DNA from: Oceanicoccus sagamiensis | GTDB taxonomy: Bacteria; Pseudomonadota; Gammaproteobacteria; Pseudomonadales; Dasaniaceae | DNA: 64,000 nucleotides | Assembly: GCF_002117105.1 (NCBI RefSeq) | Contig: NZ_CP019343.1 | Coordinates: forward strand, 806,001 to 870,000 | Direction of reading: 5' to 3' | Translations under genes and position numbers: made by a program | Shown here: in pieces, positions 10,157-18,739 of the stretch | Numbering within the stretch: the first letter of the stretch is position 1 | Layout of the letters: each line of letters starts with the position of its first letter | The notes under the pieces: generated by a model | Told to the model about the DNA's origin: nothing | What the model saw: the letters and a program-made list of their open reading frames with translations, nothing else | Database searches by the model: none

Positions 10157-11110
10157 ATGAATATATCTCGTATCGACTTGAATCTATTGGTCTATCTGGA
10201 CGTCTTACTGCGCGAGCAGAACGTTACCAAGGCCGCAGATCAACTGGGTATCACTCAACCGGCGATGAGCAATAGCCTACGCCGGCTGCGTGATTTATTT
10301 AATGACCCACTGCTCATTCGCACCAGCCAGGGTATGAGCCCCACTGAACGGGCCCAGGAATTACAGCCTCAAGTCCGTGAAATTCTCAGCAATATCGAAA
10401 AAGCGGTTCAGCCCTCAGCCGAATTTAACCTCGCTGAGAGTGACCGGGTATTTCGCATTATGGCCAGTGATTATGCCGAATCGACCCTGATACCGGGCCT
10501 GCTAAAAGAAATTCGTGACAGCGCCCCCCATATCCGGCTGGATATCCTTACCCCCAGTGATGTGACCTTCCAGGATGTTGAAAAAGGTAAGGTCGATATG
10601 GCGATTAACCGCTTTGATTATCTGCCCCAGTCTTTTCACCAAGTCAATGTATGGCGGGATAACTTCACCTGCCTGATGAGCACAGACAACCCAATCCAGG
10701 ACGAATTTACGCTGGACACCTATTTGGAAGCGCACCATATCTGGGTCAGCAAAACCGGTATGGGCGTGGGTGTCGGCATGAACCCCACTGATACCCAGCG
10801 ACTGGGCTGGGTTGATGAAGCTCTGGCTGAGATTGATAGAACCCGGCATATCCGTGTTTTTACCCGTCACTACCAAGTGGCAGCCCTGCTGGCTGAGCAA
10901 CCTGACCTGATCGCCACCCTACCTAAACAAGCGGCCCTACTGCATACCCGGCATGGTAATCTGATGATAAAGCCGCCCCCCTTCCCTATTGTGCCGATTG
11001 AATTAAAGATGGCTTGGAGCCCCCTGCTTCACCATAACCCAGGGCACACCTGGCTAAGGCGACTGATTGTTGATGTAGCACAGGGAATTGTAGCGAAGAG
11101 CAAGGCCTGA
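10157..11110 (+). CDS. LysR-family transcriptional regulator, probable glyoxylate-shunt regulator
   Basis: This 317-residue protein has the LysR architecture: an N-terminal winged helix-turn-helix (DLNLLVYLDVLLREQNVTKAADQLGITQPAMSNSLRRLRDLF, residues about 7-50) and a periplasmic-binding-protein-like effector domain. The form of the N-terminus (IDLNLL.YLDVLLRE) is that of the NodD/LeuO-like branch. It is divergent from aceA and directly upstream of malate synthase, so it probably controls the shunt genes; the effector is unknown. Its stop codon overlaps a strong terminator stem, which separates it from the malate synthase transcript. Confidence 0.9.
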   Translation: MNISRIDLNLLVYLDVLLREQNVTKAADQLGITQPAMSNSLRRLRDLFNDPLLIRTSQGMSPTERAQELQPQVREILSNIEKAVQPSAEFNLAESDRVFRIMASDYAESTLIPGLLKEIRDSAPHIRLDILTPSDVTFQDVEKGKVDMAINRFDYLPQSFHQVNVWRDNFTCLMSTDNPIQDEFTLDTYLEAHHIWVSKTGMGVGVGMNPTDTQRLGWVDEALAEIDRTRHIRVFTRHYQVAALLAEQPDLIATLPKQAALLHTRHGNLMIKPPPFPIVPIELKMAWSPLLHHNPGHTWLRRLIVDVAQGIVAKSKA

Positions 11111-11130
11111 GCTATCAGCAGGCCTTTTAT
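11102..11130 (+). terminator. Terminator of the lysR gene
   Basis: AAGGCCTG at 11102-11109 pairs with CAGGCCTT at 11119-11126 and is followed by TTAT. The stem begins within the last codons of the LysR gene. It should prevent read-through into malate synthase. Confidence 0.75.
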
Positions 11131-11242
11131 TCACTGAGTTTATACCCAATATGAAAACGATAAATTCGCTAAATCTTTGACCTCTCAGTAAAATCCTCCA
11201 TCATTAAGTATTGCACCGAAGAACTTCTCTTAAGGTAATCCT

Positions 11243-13402
11243 ATGACTCAGCGCACCCAACAGGGCGGCCTGCAAATCGCCGACGAACTATTCAACCTTA
11301 TTAATAACGAGATTGCCCCCGGCACCGGTATTGAACCCGACCAATTCTGGACTGCCCTTGAACAAATACTGACGGATCTGGGCCCAAAGAATAAAGCCCT
11401 ATTGACCAGGCGAGACCAGTTACAGGCACAGATTGATACGTGGCACCAAGCCAATGGTGCCGGTGATGCGGCCGCCTACAAAGCGTTTTTAACAGAGATT
11501 GGTTATTTGGTGGCTGAAGGCGAAGACTTTCACATCACCACAGACAGTGTTGAACCGGAAATCGCCACCCAGGCAGGCCCACAATTGGTTGTGCCTATTA
11601 TGAATGCCCGCTTTGCCCTTAATGCAGCCAATGCTCGCTGGGGCAGTTTGTATGACGCACTCTATGGCACCGATGTCATTTCAGACGCCGACGGCGCAGA
11701 AAAAGGCGGCGCCTATAACCCGGTACGCGGCGACAAAGTTATCGCCTATGGCCGCACAGTTTTAGATAATGCCTGCCCACTGGCAGCAAGCTCCCACGAC
11801 TCGGTGATTCACTATAGCGTGGTTGATGCACAACTACAGATCAAACTGATTGATGGCACCACCACCGCTCTGGCAGACCCAAAACAATTTATTGGCTACC
11901 AGGGAGATGCTGAAAACCCTGATGCCATTTTGTTAAAGCACAATAATCTACATATCGAAATTCAAATCGACCGCAGCCACCATATCGGCAAACATGATAG
12001 CGCCGGGGTAAAAGACATTTTAATGGAAGCCGCACTGACCACGATTATGGATTGTGAAGATTCCGTAGCCGCTGTCGATGCAGAAGATAAATCGATTGCC
12101 TATCGCAACTGGCTGGGTCTAATGAAAGGTGATCTGAAAGAAAGCTTGGAAAAAGGCGGCAAAACGATTGTTCGCACCATGAACCCGGATAGAGAATATA
12201 CCGCAGCGGATGGCAGCACACTGGCATTAAAGGGTCGCAGTATGCTGTTTGTACGCAACGTAGGCCACTTGATGACCAACCCTGCCATTCTCGACAAAGA
12301 TGGCAACGAAATCCCTGAAGGGATTATGGACGGCATGGTCACTTCACTGGCGGCCATCCATGATCTAAAGGGCACAGGCAGCTTAAAAAACTCTACCGCC
12401 AACAGCATTAATATTGTAAAACCTAAAATGCATGGCCCTGAAGAAGTCGCCTTTACCAATGAATTATTCGGACGTATCGAAGACGCACTTAAGCTACCTC
12501 GCAATACCTTAAAAGTCGGCATTATGGATGAAGAGCGCCGCACCTCGGTTAACTTAAAAGAATGTATCCGTGCCGCCAGCGAACGGGTGGTATTTATCAA
12601 TACCGGTTTTCTTGATCGCACCGGCGATGAGATTCATACCAGCATGGAAGCCGGCCCCTTTGCACCCAAAGGCACATTGAAAACCATGACATGGATTGGC
12701 GCCTACGAAGACCAAAATGTTGATTTGGGTTTGGCCTGCGGTTTACAGGGCAAAGCGCAAATCGGCAAAGGCATGTGGCCTGAGCCTGACAATATGACCA
12801 AGATGATGGAGACCAAGATTGGCCACCCCAATGCCGGTGCCAATACTGCCTGGGTTCCCTCCCCCACCGCAGCCACCTTACACGCACTGCATTACCACCA
12901 GGTTAATGTGCAAACTAAACAGGAAGAATTAAAATCCCGCACCCGTGCCAGCGTCGATGATATTCTCACTATTCCATTATTAGGCGAACAAACCCTAACC
13001 GCAGAGGCTATCCAAAAAGAATTGGACAATAACTGCCAGGGGATTTTGGGTTATGTGGTGCGCTGGGTTGACCAGGGCGTTGGCTGCTCAAAAGTACCTG
13101 ACATTAATAATGTTGGCCTCATGGAAGACCGCGCTACACTGCGAATTTCCAGCCAGCATATTGCTAATTGGTTACGCCATGGAATTTGTTCAGAGGAACA
13201 GGTTTTAGAAACCCTTAAGCGTATGGCCTCCGTCGTTGATTTACAAAATGCCGCTGACCCGGCCTATATCACTATGGCACCCGGTTTTGACACCATTGCT
13301 TTTGAAGCTGCCTGTGATTTAGTGTTGAAAGGCTGTGAGCAACCCAACGGTTATACCGAGCCAGTTCTGCATAGAAAGCGACTGGCATTAAAAGCCGGAT
13401 AA
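11243..13402 (+). CDS. glcB: Malate synthase G
   Basis: Malate synthase condenses glyoxylate with acetyl-CoA to malate, completing the glyoxylate shunt. The 719-residue product has the length of the monomeric G isoform. Recognisable blocks are [18 protein letters not shown], the metal- and glyoxylate-site segments VDAEDK and [17 protein letters not shown], and the C-terminal [20 protein letters not shown] and [17 protein letters not shown] with the catalytic-domain end. A ribosome site (AAGG, AATCCT context) precedes the ATG. It lies in the same direction as the upstream LysR gene but behind its terminator, so it likely has its own promoter in the 130-base gap. Confidence 0.97.
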   Translation: MTQRTQQGGLQIADELFNLINNEIAPGTGIEPDQFWTALEQILTDLGPKNKALLTRRDQLQAQIDTWHQANGAGDAAAYKAFLTEIGYLVAEGEDFHITTDSVEPEIATQAGPQLVVPIMNARFALNAANARWGSLYDALYGTDVISDADGAEKGGAYNPVRGDKVIAYGRTVLDNACPLAASSHDSVIHYSVVDAQLQIKLIDGTTTALADPKQFIGYQGDAENPDAILLKHNNLHIEIQIDRSHHIGKHDSAGVKDILMEAALTTIMDCEDSVAAVDAEDKSIAYRNWLGLMKGDLKESLEKGGKTIVRTMNPDREYTAADGSTLALKGRSMLFVRNVGHLMTNPAILDKDGNEIPEGIMDGMVTSLAAIHDLKGTGSLKNSTANSINIVKPKMHGPEEVAFTNELFGRIEDALKLPRNTLKVGIMDEERRTSVNLKECIRAASERVVFINTGFLDRTGDEIHTSMEAGPFAPKGTLKTMTWIGAYEDQNVDLGLACGLQGKAQIGKGMWPEPDNMTKMMETKIGHPNAGANTAWVPSPTAATLHALHYHQVNVQTKQEELKSRTRASVDDILTIPLLGEQTLTAEAIQKELDNNCQGILGYVVRWVDQGVGCSKVPDINNVGLMEDRATLRISSQHIANWLRHGICSEEQVLETLKRMASVVDLQNAADPAYITMAPGFDTIAFEAACDLVLKGCEQPNGYTEPVLHRKRLALKAG

Positions 13403-13423
13403 ACAACGGCGCATAAAAAAAGC

Positions 13424-13466
13424 AACGGGCTTTAGCGAAGAGATACCCCTTCACTAAAGCACCGCT
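13424..13466. terminator. Hairpin between malate synthase and csrA (possible shared terminator)
   Basis: GCTTTAGCGAAG and CTTCACTAAAGC form a 12-bp stem with one mismatch. On the minus strand a T-run follows after seven further bases, so it may end csrA transcripts; on the plus strand no T-run follows. Termination is therefore uncertain. Confidence 0.4.
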
Positions 13467-13499
13467 GCCTTGGCTTAAGCGGATTTAGCAGTTTCCTAT

Positions 13500-13712
13500 T
13501 CAGCAGTTTCCTATAGCGTCCTCCTTATCAACAAAGCCGTTTCTTGCTCGTTCGATGGCAATACGCTGGTAAACCTCTTCACGGTGTACCTGGATATTTC
13601 TAGGCGCCTCAATACCGAGCCTGACCTGCATCCCCTGCACGCCAAGCATGGTTATCGATATCTGCTCACCAATCCTGATTTTTTGTCCAATAGATCTGGT
13701 TAAGATCAGCAT
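13500..13712 (-). CDS. csrA: Carbon storage regulator CsrA (RsmA)
   Basis: CsrA is a dimeric RNA-binding protein that represses or activates translation at GGA motifs and is held in check by small RNAs. The 70-residue product begins [18 protein letters not shown] and keeps the RNA-binding residues of strand 1 (LTR) and strand 5 ([23 protein letters not shown]). It is about 5-10 residues longer than usual at the C-terminus. The 3' end contains a duplicated 12-base word (GCAGTTTCCTAT at 13488 and again at 13503), so the last codons and stop lie in a small tandem repeat. Its placement next to XRE regulators rather than alaS suggests it may be a second csrA copy. Confidence 0.93.
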   Translation of the reverse strand: MLILTRSIGQKIRIGEQISITMLGVQGMQVRLGIEAPRNIQVHREEVYQRIAIERARNGFVDKEDAIGNC

Positions 13713-13757
13713 AATACTCTCCTTAGTGTTCCCTTTTTGCTAATGAATAATAGGTGC

Positions 13758-13979
13758 CTAAACAGCACTTTCGTCGACAGGGAATACATCATCCAGGGAG
13801 CAATCGGCGCCCGCTGAACGCAATGCCATTACAATTTTTTTGCAATCCTCAATATCAGGTGTTCTTGCACAAAGTTCATACATACCAATGCGGCTCTGAC
13901 TCCAATCACCGCAAATGGCGCCCAACTGTCTCTGACTTAAACCTGCAACTTTCCTGTAGCGGGCAATAAAGTTCATCAC
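13758..13979 (-). CDS. Small XRE-family helix-turn-helix protein
   Basis: The 73 residues are almost entirely one Cro/CI-type DNA-binding domain: FIARYRKVAGLSQRQLGAICGDWSQSRIGMYELCARTPDIEDCKKIV. It resembles the N-terminal domain of the protein at 14100 (shared G.WSQ.R...YE...RTP/A...DC), so the two are diverged paralogues. It is divergent from that gene across about 120 bases holding repeated palindromes, an arrangement like phage cro/cI. No other phage genes are next to it, so it may be a chromosomal toggle or a phage remnant. It could also control csrA, which follows on the same strand after 45 bases. Confidence 0.8.
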   Translation of the reverse strand: MMNFIARYRKVAGLSQRQLGAICGDWSQSRIGMYELCARTPDIEDCKKIVMALRSAGADCSLDDVFPVDESAV

Positions 13980-14004
13980 GTCCTCCCTGTATAGACGAAA
14001 ACGT

Positions 14005-14080
14005 AATATATCACGAAGCGTGTGCTTATCAATAAAAAATCCCGACTCGTGATATTAATTTTAATCACGCTCCGTGTTTT
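14005..14080. promoter_or_regulatory. Operator cluster between two divergent XRE regulators
   Basis: Two copies of the 11-bp palindrome CACG-NNN-CGTG are seen, CACGAAGCGTG at 14012-14022 and CACGCTCCGTG at 14066-14076, both flanked by T on each side. A third half site, CTCGTGATAT at 14046-14055, mirrors ATATCACG at 14008-14015. The spacing of the two palindromes is 54 bases, near five helical turns, which would suit cooperative binding by one or both XRE proteins. Confidence 0.6.
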
Positions 14081-14099
14081 TTATGCTATATTTTCGATT

Positions 14100-14744
14100 A
14101 TGGAAATGCCCAAAAGGATTAAAGCCGCAAGGTTGCACTTAGCCAAAACCCTCGATCGTAAAGTCTCCCAAAAAGAATTGGGCGAGATGTGTGGTGGCTG
14201 GAGTCAAAACCGCCTCAGTAATTATGAGGCCGGCACTCGAACAGCTTCATTGGCTGACTGCTTAACTATTGCAAAGATTACCGGTGTCCGTATTGAGTGG
14301 CTGCAACTGGAGAGTGGGCCAATGCTGCAAAGTATGATTTCTGAAGAGCCCAGCTATTACGCCATGAGCCCGCCGATTATCGAGTGGGACGAGATTGACG
14401 ATTTTCTTGCTGACCCGAGCAGCTTTGATCTGATCAAGAAGCCCATATCCCCTTTTAAAGTGAATGACAAAAAGGCTTTTGCTGTGATTCTGGATACGGC
14501 TACCTCGCATAAATACAGCAGGCCAAAAACCGCCGTGATTATTCCTCTGGAAGAAAACGAAGACCTTAGCAACAAAGAAGTGATGTGCCGAGATAAAACA
14601 ACGGGCGAAAAGGCGCTGAAAATTTATACCACCGTGCTGGGTGCAATCAACCTGATTGATCCAGAAGAAATCTTACCGCCACTGGTGATGGCAGTGGATG
14701 GCGATCTGGAAATCATTGGTCGAGTCGCCATCAAATACGAGTAG
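14100..14744 (+). CDS. CI-like XRE-family regulator
   Basis: From the ATG at 14100 the product is 214 residues: a helix-turn-helix domain (MPKRIKAARLHLAKTLDRKVSQKELGEMCGGWSQNRLSNYEAGTRTASLADCL, residues about 3-60) and a C-terminal domain of about 120 residues that looks like the beta-rich half of LexA/CI proteins. I do not see a convincing Ser-Lys self-cleavage pair, so it may dimerise without cleavage. The frame extends upstream to 14022, but that stretch would overlap the operators and encodes an unlikely hydrophobic leader. ATG at 14106 is an alternative. It is divergent from the small XRE gene and probably represses both promoters. Confidence 0.78.
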   Translation: MEMPKRIKAARLHLAKTLDRKVSQKELGEMCGGWSQNRLSNYEAGTRTASLADCLTIAKITGVRIEWLQLESGPMLQSMISEEPSYYAMSPPIIEWDEIDDFLADPSSFDLIKKPISPFKVNDKKAFAVILDTATSHKYSRPKTAVIIPLEENEDLSNKEVMCRDKTTGEKALKIYTTVLGAINLIDPEEILPPLVMAVDGDLEIIGRVAIKYE

Positions 14745-14748
14745 CTTG

Positions 14749-15198
14749 TTACTGACTCAACGCCGCCAGCAGGTTTTTTATTTCCCGTTGTAATTCTTCG
14801 TCGTTAACCTTATCCGCCAGGCTGTCCGCCACCTGCGCTGCTGCCAGCGCTTTTTCCAAACGATGCTCGTCAGGGAAATCTGCCTCTTCAAATAATAGTA
14901 AGGCCATCGCATAGTTGATAGAAACGATATAGTCGTAGGCATCTATAGCCTCGGCATAAGCCAGAGCCTTTTGGTAAATCAGCAACGCCTCGGCACAATC
15001 CCCGGTAAAATCTGCCAAGGTCTCCCACTGCACCGGATGGTTTTTTACCGTATCGCCTTCATGCTCTTCACACAGGGTTTTTAATTGCTGGTACAGGCGA
15101 TCAAACAACGCATCATTGTCACTCTCTGCTGCATCCATCATTTCACCCGCCAGGGCATATACTTGCTTATACAATTTGGTATTCATCAAAATCTTCAC
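14749..15198 (-). CDS. Hypothetical alpha-helical (TPR-like) cytoplasmic protein
   Basis: The 149-residue product has no signal peptide and is predicted by eye to be all-helical, acidic and Ala/Leu-rich, with helix pairs such as CAEALLIYQKALAYAEAIDAYDYIVSINYAMALLLFEEADF that resemble tetratricopeptide repeats. I do not recognise a named family. An inner ATG (MNTKLYKQVYAL, 15186) could be the real start. It is divergent from the YebC-family gene and convergent with the CI-like regulator, four bases apart. Role unknown; a scaffolding or interaction function would fit a TPR fold. Confidence 0.6.
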   Translation of the reverse strand: MKILMNTKLYKQVYALAGEMMDAAESDNDALFDRLYQQLKTLCEEHEGDTVKNHPVQWETLADFTGDCAEALLIYQKALAYAEAIDAYDYIVSINYAMALLLFEEADFPDEHRLEKALAAAQVADSLADKVNDEELQREIKNLLAALSQ

Positions 15199-15292
15199 TA
15201 TTGACAGGACTAAAGGTTTTCTATGATAAGGCTTATCTGTAGAATTTGCGCCTTATTGTATTTCTTATTCGATTAAACAATGGAAGATCACC

Positions 15293-16009
15293 ATGGGCAG
15301 AGCCTACCAAAACCGTAAAGAGTCAATGGCCAAGACCTCCGACGCCAAAGCCAAGGTCTATAGCCGTTACGGCCGCGAAATCTATGTATGCGCCAAAGCT
15401 GGCGGCGTAGAACCCGATGGTAACCTGGCCCTGCGCGGCCTGATTGATCGCGCCAAAAAAGACCAGGTACCTTCCCATGTGATTGAAAAAGCCATCGAAA
15501 AAGCCAAAGGCGGCGGCGGTGAAGATTTTTCCCCGGCTCGCTACGAAGGCTTTGGCCCCGGTGGCTGCATGGTGATTGTGGATTGCCTGACCGACAACCC
15601 CAACCGCACCTTTGGCGATGTGCGCCAGTGCTTTACCAAAACCAAAACCAAAATCGGTACCCAAGGTAGTGTGAGCCATATGTTCGACCACAGCGCTATC
15701 TTTGTGTTCGATGGCGACGATGAAGAAGGCGCCCTTGAAGCCCTAATGATGGCCGATGTAGATGTGTCGGATATTGAATGCGAAAGCGGTAAAATCACGG
15801 TATTCGCTCCCCATACTGACTACTTCAAAGCCAAACAGGCCCTGATTGAGGCTATTGAAGGTGTTGACTTTGATGTCGATGAAATCCAGTTTATTCCACA
15901 AAATACGGCACCTCTGGCCGGTGATGATATTGCCCTGATGGATACCTTTCTGGCGATGCTCAACGATTTGGACGATGTACAAAACGTCTATCACAGCGCC
16001 GAATTGTGA
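15293..16009 (+). CDS. YebC/PmpR-family protein, YeeN type
   Basis: The 238-residue product matches the YeeN branch of the YebC/TACO1 family in length and text: [92 protein letters not shown] and the acidic end [12 protein letters not shown]. YebC proteins have been described as DNA-binding regulators and more recently as factors that help ribosomes through difficult proline-rich stretches. A very Pro-rich gene lies just downstream (16107), an intriguing but unproven pairing. Family membership is clear; which role applies here is not. Confidence 0.92.
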   Translation: MGRAYQNRKESMAKTSDAKAKVYSRYGREIYVCAKAGGVEPDGNLALRGLIDRAKKDQVPSHVIEKAIEKAKGGGGEDFSPARYEGFGPGGCMVIVDCLTDNPNRTFGDVRQCFTKTKTKIGTQGSVSHMFDHSAIFVFDGDDEEGALEALMMADVDVSDIECESGKITVFAPHTDYFKAKQALIEAIEGVDFDVDEIQFIPQNTAPLAGDDIALMDTFLAMLNDLDDVQNVYHSAEL

Positions 16010-16106
16010 CCCAGATCGCAAAAAATCGTGTACTTTTTAACCAAAAAGCCTATACTTCGAGCTTATATCACAGGCAGAAACAGGACACCCTGAAGTAGAG
16101 GTTATT

Positions 16107-16331
16107 ATGGTAGACGCAGTTAGCAGCACCCCGGCTCAGCCCACACCGCCACCTGCACAGCAGGCACCACCGCCACCGCAGCAAGAACAGGCCGAGATCA
16201 CCGTTGACCAGGAACCTGTACAGCGAACAGAAGCCCCACAGGAAGATGCCGCTGCCAACCAGCAACCGGAAGCCCAACAGCAGCCTGACCCTGATGACCA
16301 GCTAGGTCGACAAATAGATATCAAAGCTTGA
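16107..16331 (+). CDS. Small Pro/Gln-rich hypothetical protein
   Basis: This 74-residue frame (MVDAVSSTPAQPTPPPAQQAPPPPQQEQ...) is low-complexity, with PPP and PPPP runs at the N-terminus, then an acidic Gln-rich tail. A ribosome site (GAGGTT) stands seven bases before the ATG and a strong terminator follows 25 bases after the stop, which together support a real gene. It has no signal peptide and is probably disordered. Opposite-strand frames over the same DNA lack such signals. No family recognised. Confidence 0.6.
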   Translation: MVDAVSSTPAQPTPPPAQQAPPPPQQEQAEITVDQEPVQRTEAPQEDAAANQQPEAQQQPDPDDQLGRQIDIKA

Positions 16332-16352
16332 TTGCCCACGAATCAAGCAGCC

Positions 16353-16386
16353 ATAAAAAAACCGCCAGCTGGCGGTTTTTTTATGG
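16353..16386. terminator. Bidirectional terminator
   Basis: AAAAAACCGCCAGC and GCTGGCGGTTTTTT form a near-perfect stem with T-runs on both strands. It ends the Pro-rich gene on the plus strand and the DUF2846-like gene on the minus strand. Confidence 0.88.
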
Positions 16387-16400
16387 CTGTAAACCAGCAC

Positions 16401-16811
16401 TTAATTAATCGTTGCCATAGCAGGAGCCATTGCAGCGACAGCACCTTTATCTGGCTCAACTGTGTCCAGTGACAAGCGATGACGCTTATCCACTTCGCCA
16501 CTAACATAAGTCACAGCACCTTCGGCAACGACAACCATTAACTCTGTGCGCTTGGCATCGGTAGCAGAAATCACATGCTCACCCGCTGGCAGGTGCAGCC
16601 CAATGACGGCATCTTTTGACAACTTACCCACCCGAATACCATCAACCATAATGCGGTAACTCATGGCCGAGCGGTCTACTCCGCGGTAGATAACCAGATT
16701 GTGCTCCTTCGCCTGATCGGCAGACGGCTCGCCAGCAAGAGCTATATTTGCCATCATAGTGGACATCAATACGGCACCAATAACGATTAACTGACCCATC
16801 AACTTTTTCAT
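16401..16811 (-). CDS. Secreted DUF2846-like protein
   Basis: The 136-residue product begins with a signal peptide (MKKLMGQLIVIGAVLMSTMMANIALAG). The body reads LVIYRGVDRSAMSYRIMVDGIRVGKLSKDAVIGLHLPAGEHVISA, the pattern of DUF2846/PEGA-like beta domains: an aromatic strand, a 'xVxGxxVGxL' turn and a 'lPaGeHxI' strand, followed by a segment on exposure and stability (VVAEGAVTYVSGEV). The C-terminus is Ala/Met-rich. It probably acts in the periplasm. It is divergent from a LysR gene. The family has no known biochemical role. Confidence 0.72.
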   Translation of the reverse strand: MKKLMGQLIVIGAVLMSTMMANIALAGEPSADQAKEHNLVIYRGVDRSAMSYRIMVDGIRVGKLSKDAVIGLHLPAGEHVISATDAKRTELMVVVAEGAVTYVSGEVDKRHRLSLDTVEPDKGAVAAMAPAMATIN

Positions 16812-16987
16812 AACGCTCTCCTGATTGACCTGCTTATCAGGCCCTTACTTATTGAATGTGGGGCTATTCTATGTCTCAATAGATCAGTCGTAAATTGCAC
16901 ATATATCAACAACAACTGTCTATTTATGAACATTGACGACAGCCAATAGATGTACCACTGTGCATTATCATTTTGTGGAGAAAGCTC

Positions 16988-17845
16988 TTGAGAGATTGGG
17001 AAAACTTACGCTATTTTCTGGCAGTAGCCAGGCAAGGCACAGTGTCCGGCGCCTCCCGGGAATTGGCAGTTAGCCATTCCACCGTGCTAAGGCGCATCGA
17101 ACAATTTGAAACCATCCTTGGCAGCAAGCTGTTTAAAAAACTCCAACGGGGCTATGAGCTAACCGCAGCCGGAGAAAAGCTGTTTGCAGAGGGCCAGCAT
17201 ATTGAAATAGATATCGACCGGGTGATCTCACAGGCCAAAGGCCAGCACGATGTTACCCAGGGCAAACTGCGTATTTCGCAGCCAGAAATAGGCATACTCA
17301 ATATCTACCCACTGTACGCAGAATTTAAACGCCAACACCCTGACATTACTCTGGAAATACAGAGCACCATGCAGGCCCTGAATGTGGCGCAACAGGAAGT
17401 GGATATTGTTTTTCGTATCTCAAAACAACCACCCGACCTGCTGGTTGGACGCTGCCTGGGCACCATCAAGGCCAAAGCTTATGCCAGCAAGCATTACCTT
17501 AAGCAGCTACCCAAAAACAGCAGCCCCGATAATTATGACTGGATTAAATGGCATATGCCCAGCGGTATTCCCTCGACCAACTGGCTAAAGGATAACTATC
17601 CCAATGCACGTATTGTATTTAGCACCCCCCATATGCCAGATGTGGTGAGCGCCATCCATAGCGGGATTGGGGTCGGTTTTATGTCCAGCCATGAAGCCGC
17701 AAAATATAGAGGGCTGGTAGAAATGTTCGACGGGGAAATTATCGCCGACTATAAACTCTGGATGCTAACCCATCGAGATCTGCGTAATAGCGAACGGGTA
17801 AAAACTTTTATGCGTTTTATGGCAGAGAATCTAATACTTGATTAA
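16988..17845 (+). CDS. LysR-family transcriptional regulator
   Basis: The product has the LysR layout: helix-turn-helix at residues about 1-60 (DWENLRYFLAVARQGTVSGASRELAVSHSTVLRRIEQFE) and a C-terminal effector domain. The likely start is TTG at 16988, seven bases after GGAG, giving 285 residues; an earlier TTG at 16973 lacks a ribosome site. The ending RFMAEN and the W-rich N-terminus place it in the large group that regulates neighbouring oxidoreductase or transferase genes. The next plus-strand gene is a glutathione S-transferase, a plausible target, though a repeat element separates them. Confidence 0.88.
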   Translation: MRDWENLRYFLAVARQGTVSGASRELAVSHSTVLRRIEQFETILGSKLFKKLQRGYELTAAGEKLFAEGQHIEIDIDRVISQAKGQHDVTQGKLRISQPEIGILNIYPLYAEFKRQHPDITLEIQSTMQALNVAQQEVDIVFRISKQPPDLLVGRCLGTIKAKAYASKHYLKQLPKNSSPDNYDWIKWHMPSGIPSTNWLKDNYPNARIVFSTPHMPDVVSAIHSGIGVGFMSSHEAAKYRGLVEMFDGEIIADYKLWMLTHRDLRNSERVKTFMRFMAENLILD

Positions 17846-17861
17846 AAAAACGCTGGACCCT

Positions 17862-17933
17862 GTAGGGTGGATTACAATCCACCAAACCCAGCCAAGAGCC
17901 AGTCATAATCGGTGGATTATAATCCACCCTACG
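17862..17933 (+). repeat. Dispersed GTAGGGTGGATTATAATCCACC element, copy 1
   Basis: Two inverted arms (GTAGGGTGGATTACAATCC... and ...GGATTATAATCCACCCTAC) flank a short spacer that reads CCAGCCAAGAGCC. Each arm is itself a near palindrome around TGGATTATAATCCA. The same element is seen at 25612, 27586 and 31558, as a half copy at 19559, and as a five-fold tandem array at 59845. Confidence 0.9.
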
Positions 17934-17986
17934 ATTTGCCTCGGGCAGCTATGCGCTGCTGCGAGATTGACAACCAGGAGACAACG

Positions 17987-18688
17987 ATGGATTTTAAAAA
18001 GATAAAACTGTATCACTACCCAGCCACCCGTAGCTCAAGGGTGAAATGGGCGCTCTATGAAACCGTAGGGGATAACTTTGAAGAAGAAGTCGTCTCACTC
18101 TATGAAGGTGAACAGTACACCCCGGAGTATATGCAAATAAATCCCAACCATTCTGTGCCTGCACTGGAAATCACGTTTGCCAATGGCGATAAAAAACATA
18201 TGTTAGAAAGTAGCGCTATGGTTAGCTTTCTCGCAGAGGCTTTTCCGGAAAAAAATCTGACTCCAACCGCACAATTTTCTAGTGAACGGGCCGACTACCA
18301 CCAAATGCTAATGTTTGCTGCCAGCCCTATTGACATGATGCTTTGGCAAATTCGGGTGCATGAACATGTATTAGGCCCCGACGAAAAAGATCAGCAGACA
18401 GCACAACGTTACCGACATAAGTTTCAAACGGAAGTAGAACCGCAACTGATCAAGCGATTACAGGCCCACGATTTTATTTGCGGCAATACCTTTACCGCCG
18501 CCGATATTGTGATGGGACACTGTGTGATGTGGGGGAAAATGTATGGCATGTGTGAAGACGAGGCCTTTAGTAGCTATTTATCACACCTCTCTAAAAGAGC
18601 GGCGTTTTTGCAAGCTTATGCCGACGCAGGAAAATTTGACCCGGTGCCGCCGAAAGGAGCCAAACCCAGCGGGCTATTTACCGGCTAA
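17987..18688 (+). CDS. Glutathione S-transferase family protein
   Basis: The 233-residue product has an N-terminal thioredoxin-like domain (KLYHYPATRSSRVKWALYETVG, with the cis-Pro segment NPNHSVPALE and ESSAMVSFLAEAFPEKNL for glutathione binding) and an all-helical C-terminal domain ending with the N-capping motif FTAADIVMGHCVMW. The ATG at 17987 has a CAGGAG site six bases upstream; the longer frame from 17912 only translates the repeat element. It probably conjugates or reduces an electrophile with glutathione in the cytoplasm; substrate unknown. Confidence 0.9.
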   Translation: MDFKKIKLYHYPATRSSRVKWALYETVGDNFEEEVVSLYEGEQYTPEYMQINPNHSVPALEITFANGDKKHMLESSAMVSFLAEAFPEKNLTPTAQFSSERADYHQMLMFAASPIDMMLWQIRVHEHVLGPDEKDQQTAQRYRHKFQTEVEPQLIKRLQAHDFICGNTFTAADIVMGHCVMWGKMYGMCEDEAFSSYLSHLSKRAAFLQAYADAGKFDPVPPKGAKPSGLFTG

Positions 18689-18696
18689 GCGCCCAC

Positions 18697-18727
18697 AAAA
18701 AAGGCCGCTAATATGCGGCCTTTGTTA
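18697..18727. terminator. Bidirectional terminator between GST and dapB
   Basis: AAAGGCCGC-TAATAT-GCGGCCTTT is a perfect 9-bp stem between convergent genes, with A-rich DNA on one side and T-rich on the other. Confidence 0.85.
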
Positions 18728-18739
18728 ATGTCCCGGGTA

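Noticed and set aside
16068-16339. Minus-strand frames opposite the Pro/Gln-rich gene
   Set aside because: Low-complexity shadow of the plus-strand gene; signal-like text comes from the complement of Pro/Gln codons and no ribosome site is present.
17912-17986. Extended N-terminus of the GST (MDYNPPYDLP...)
   Set aside because: It is the translation of the palindromic repeat; the ATG at 17987 has a proper ribosome site.
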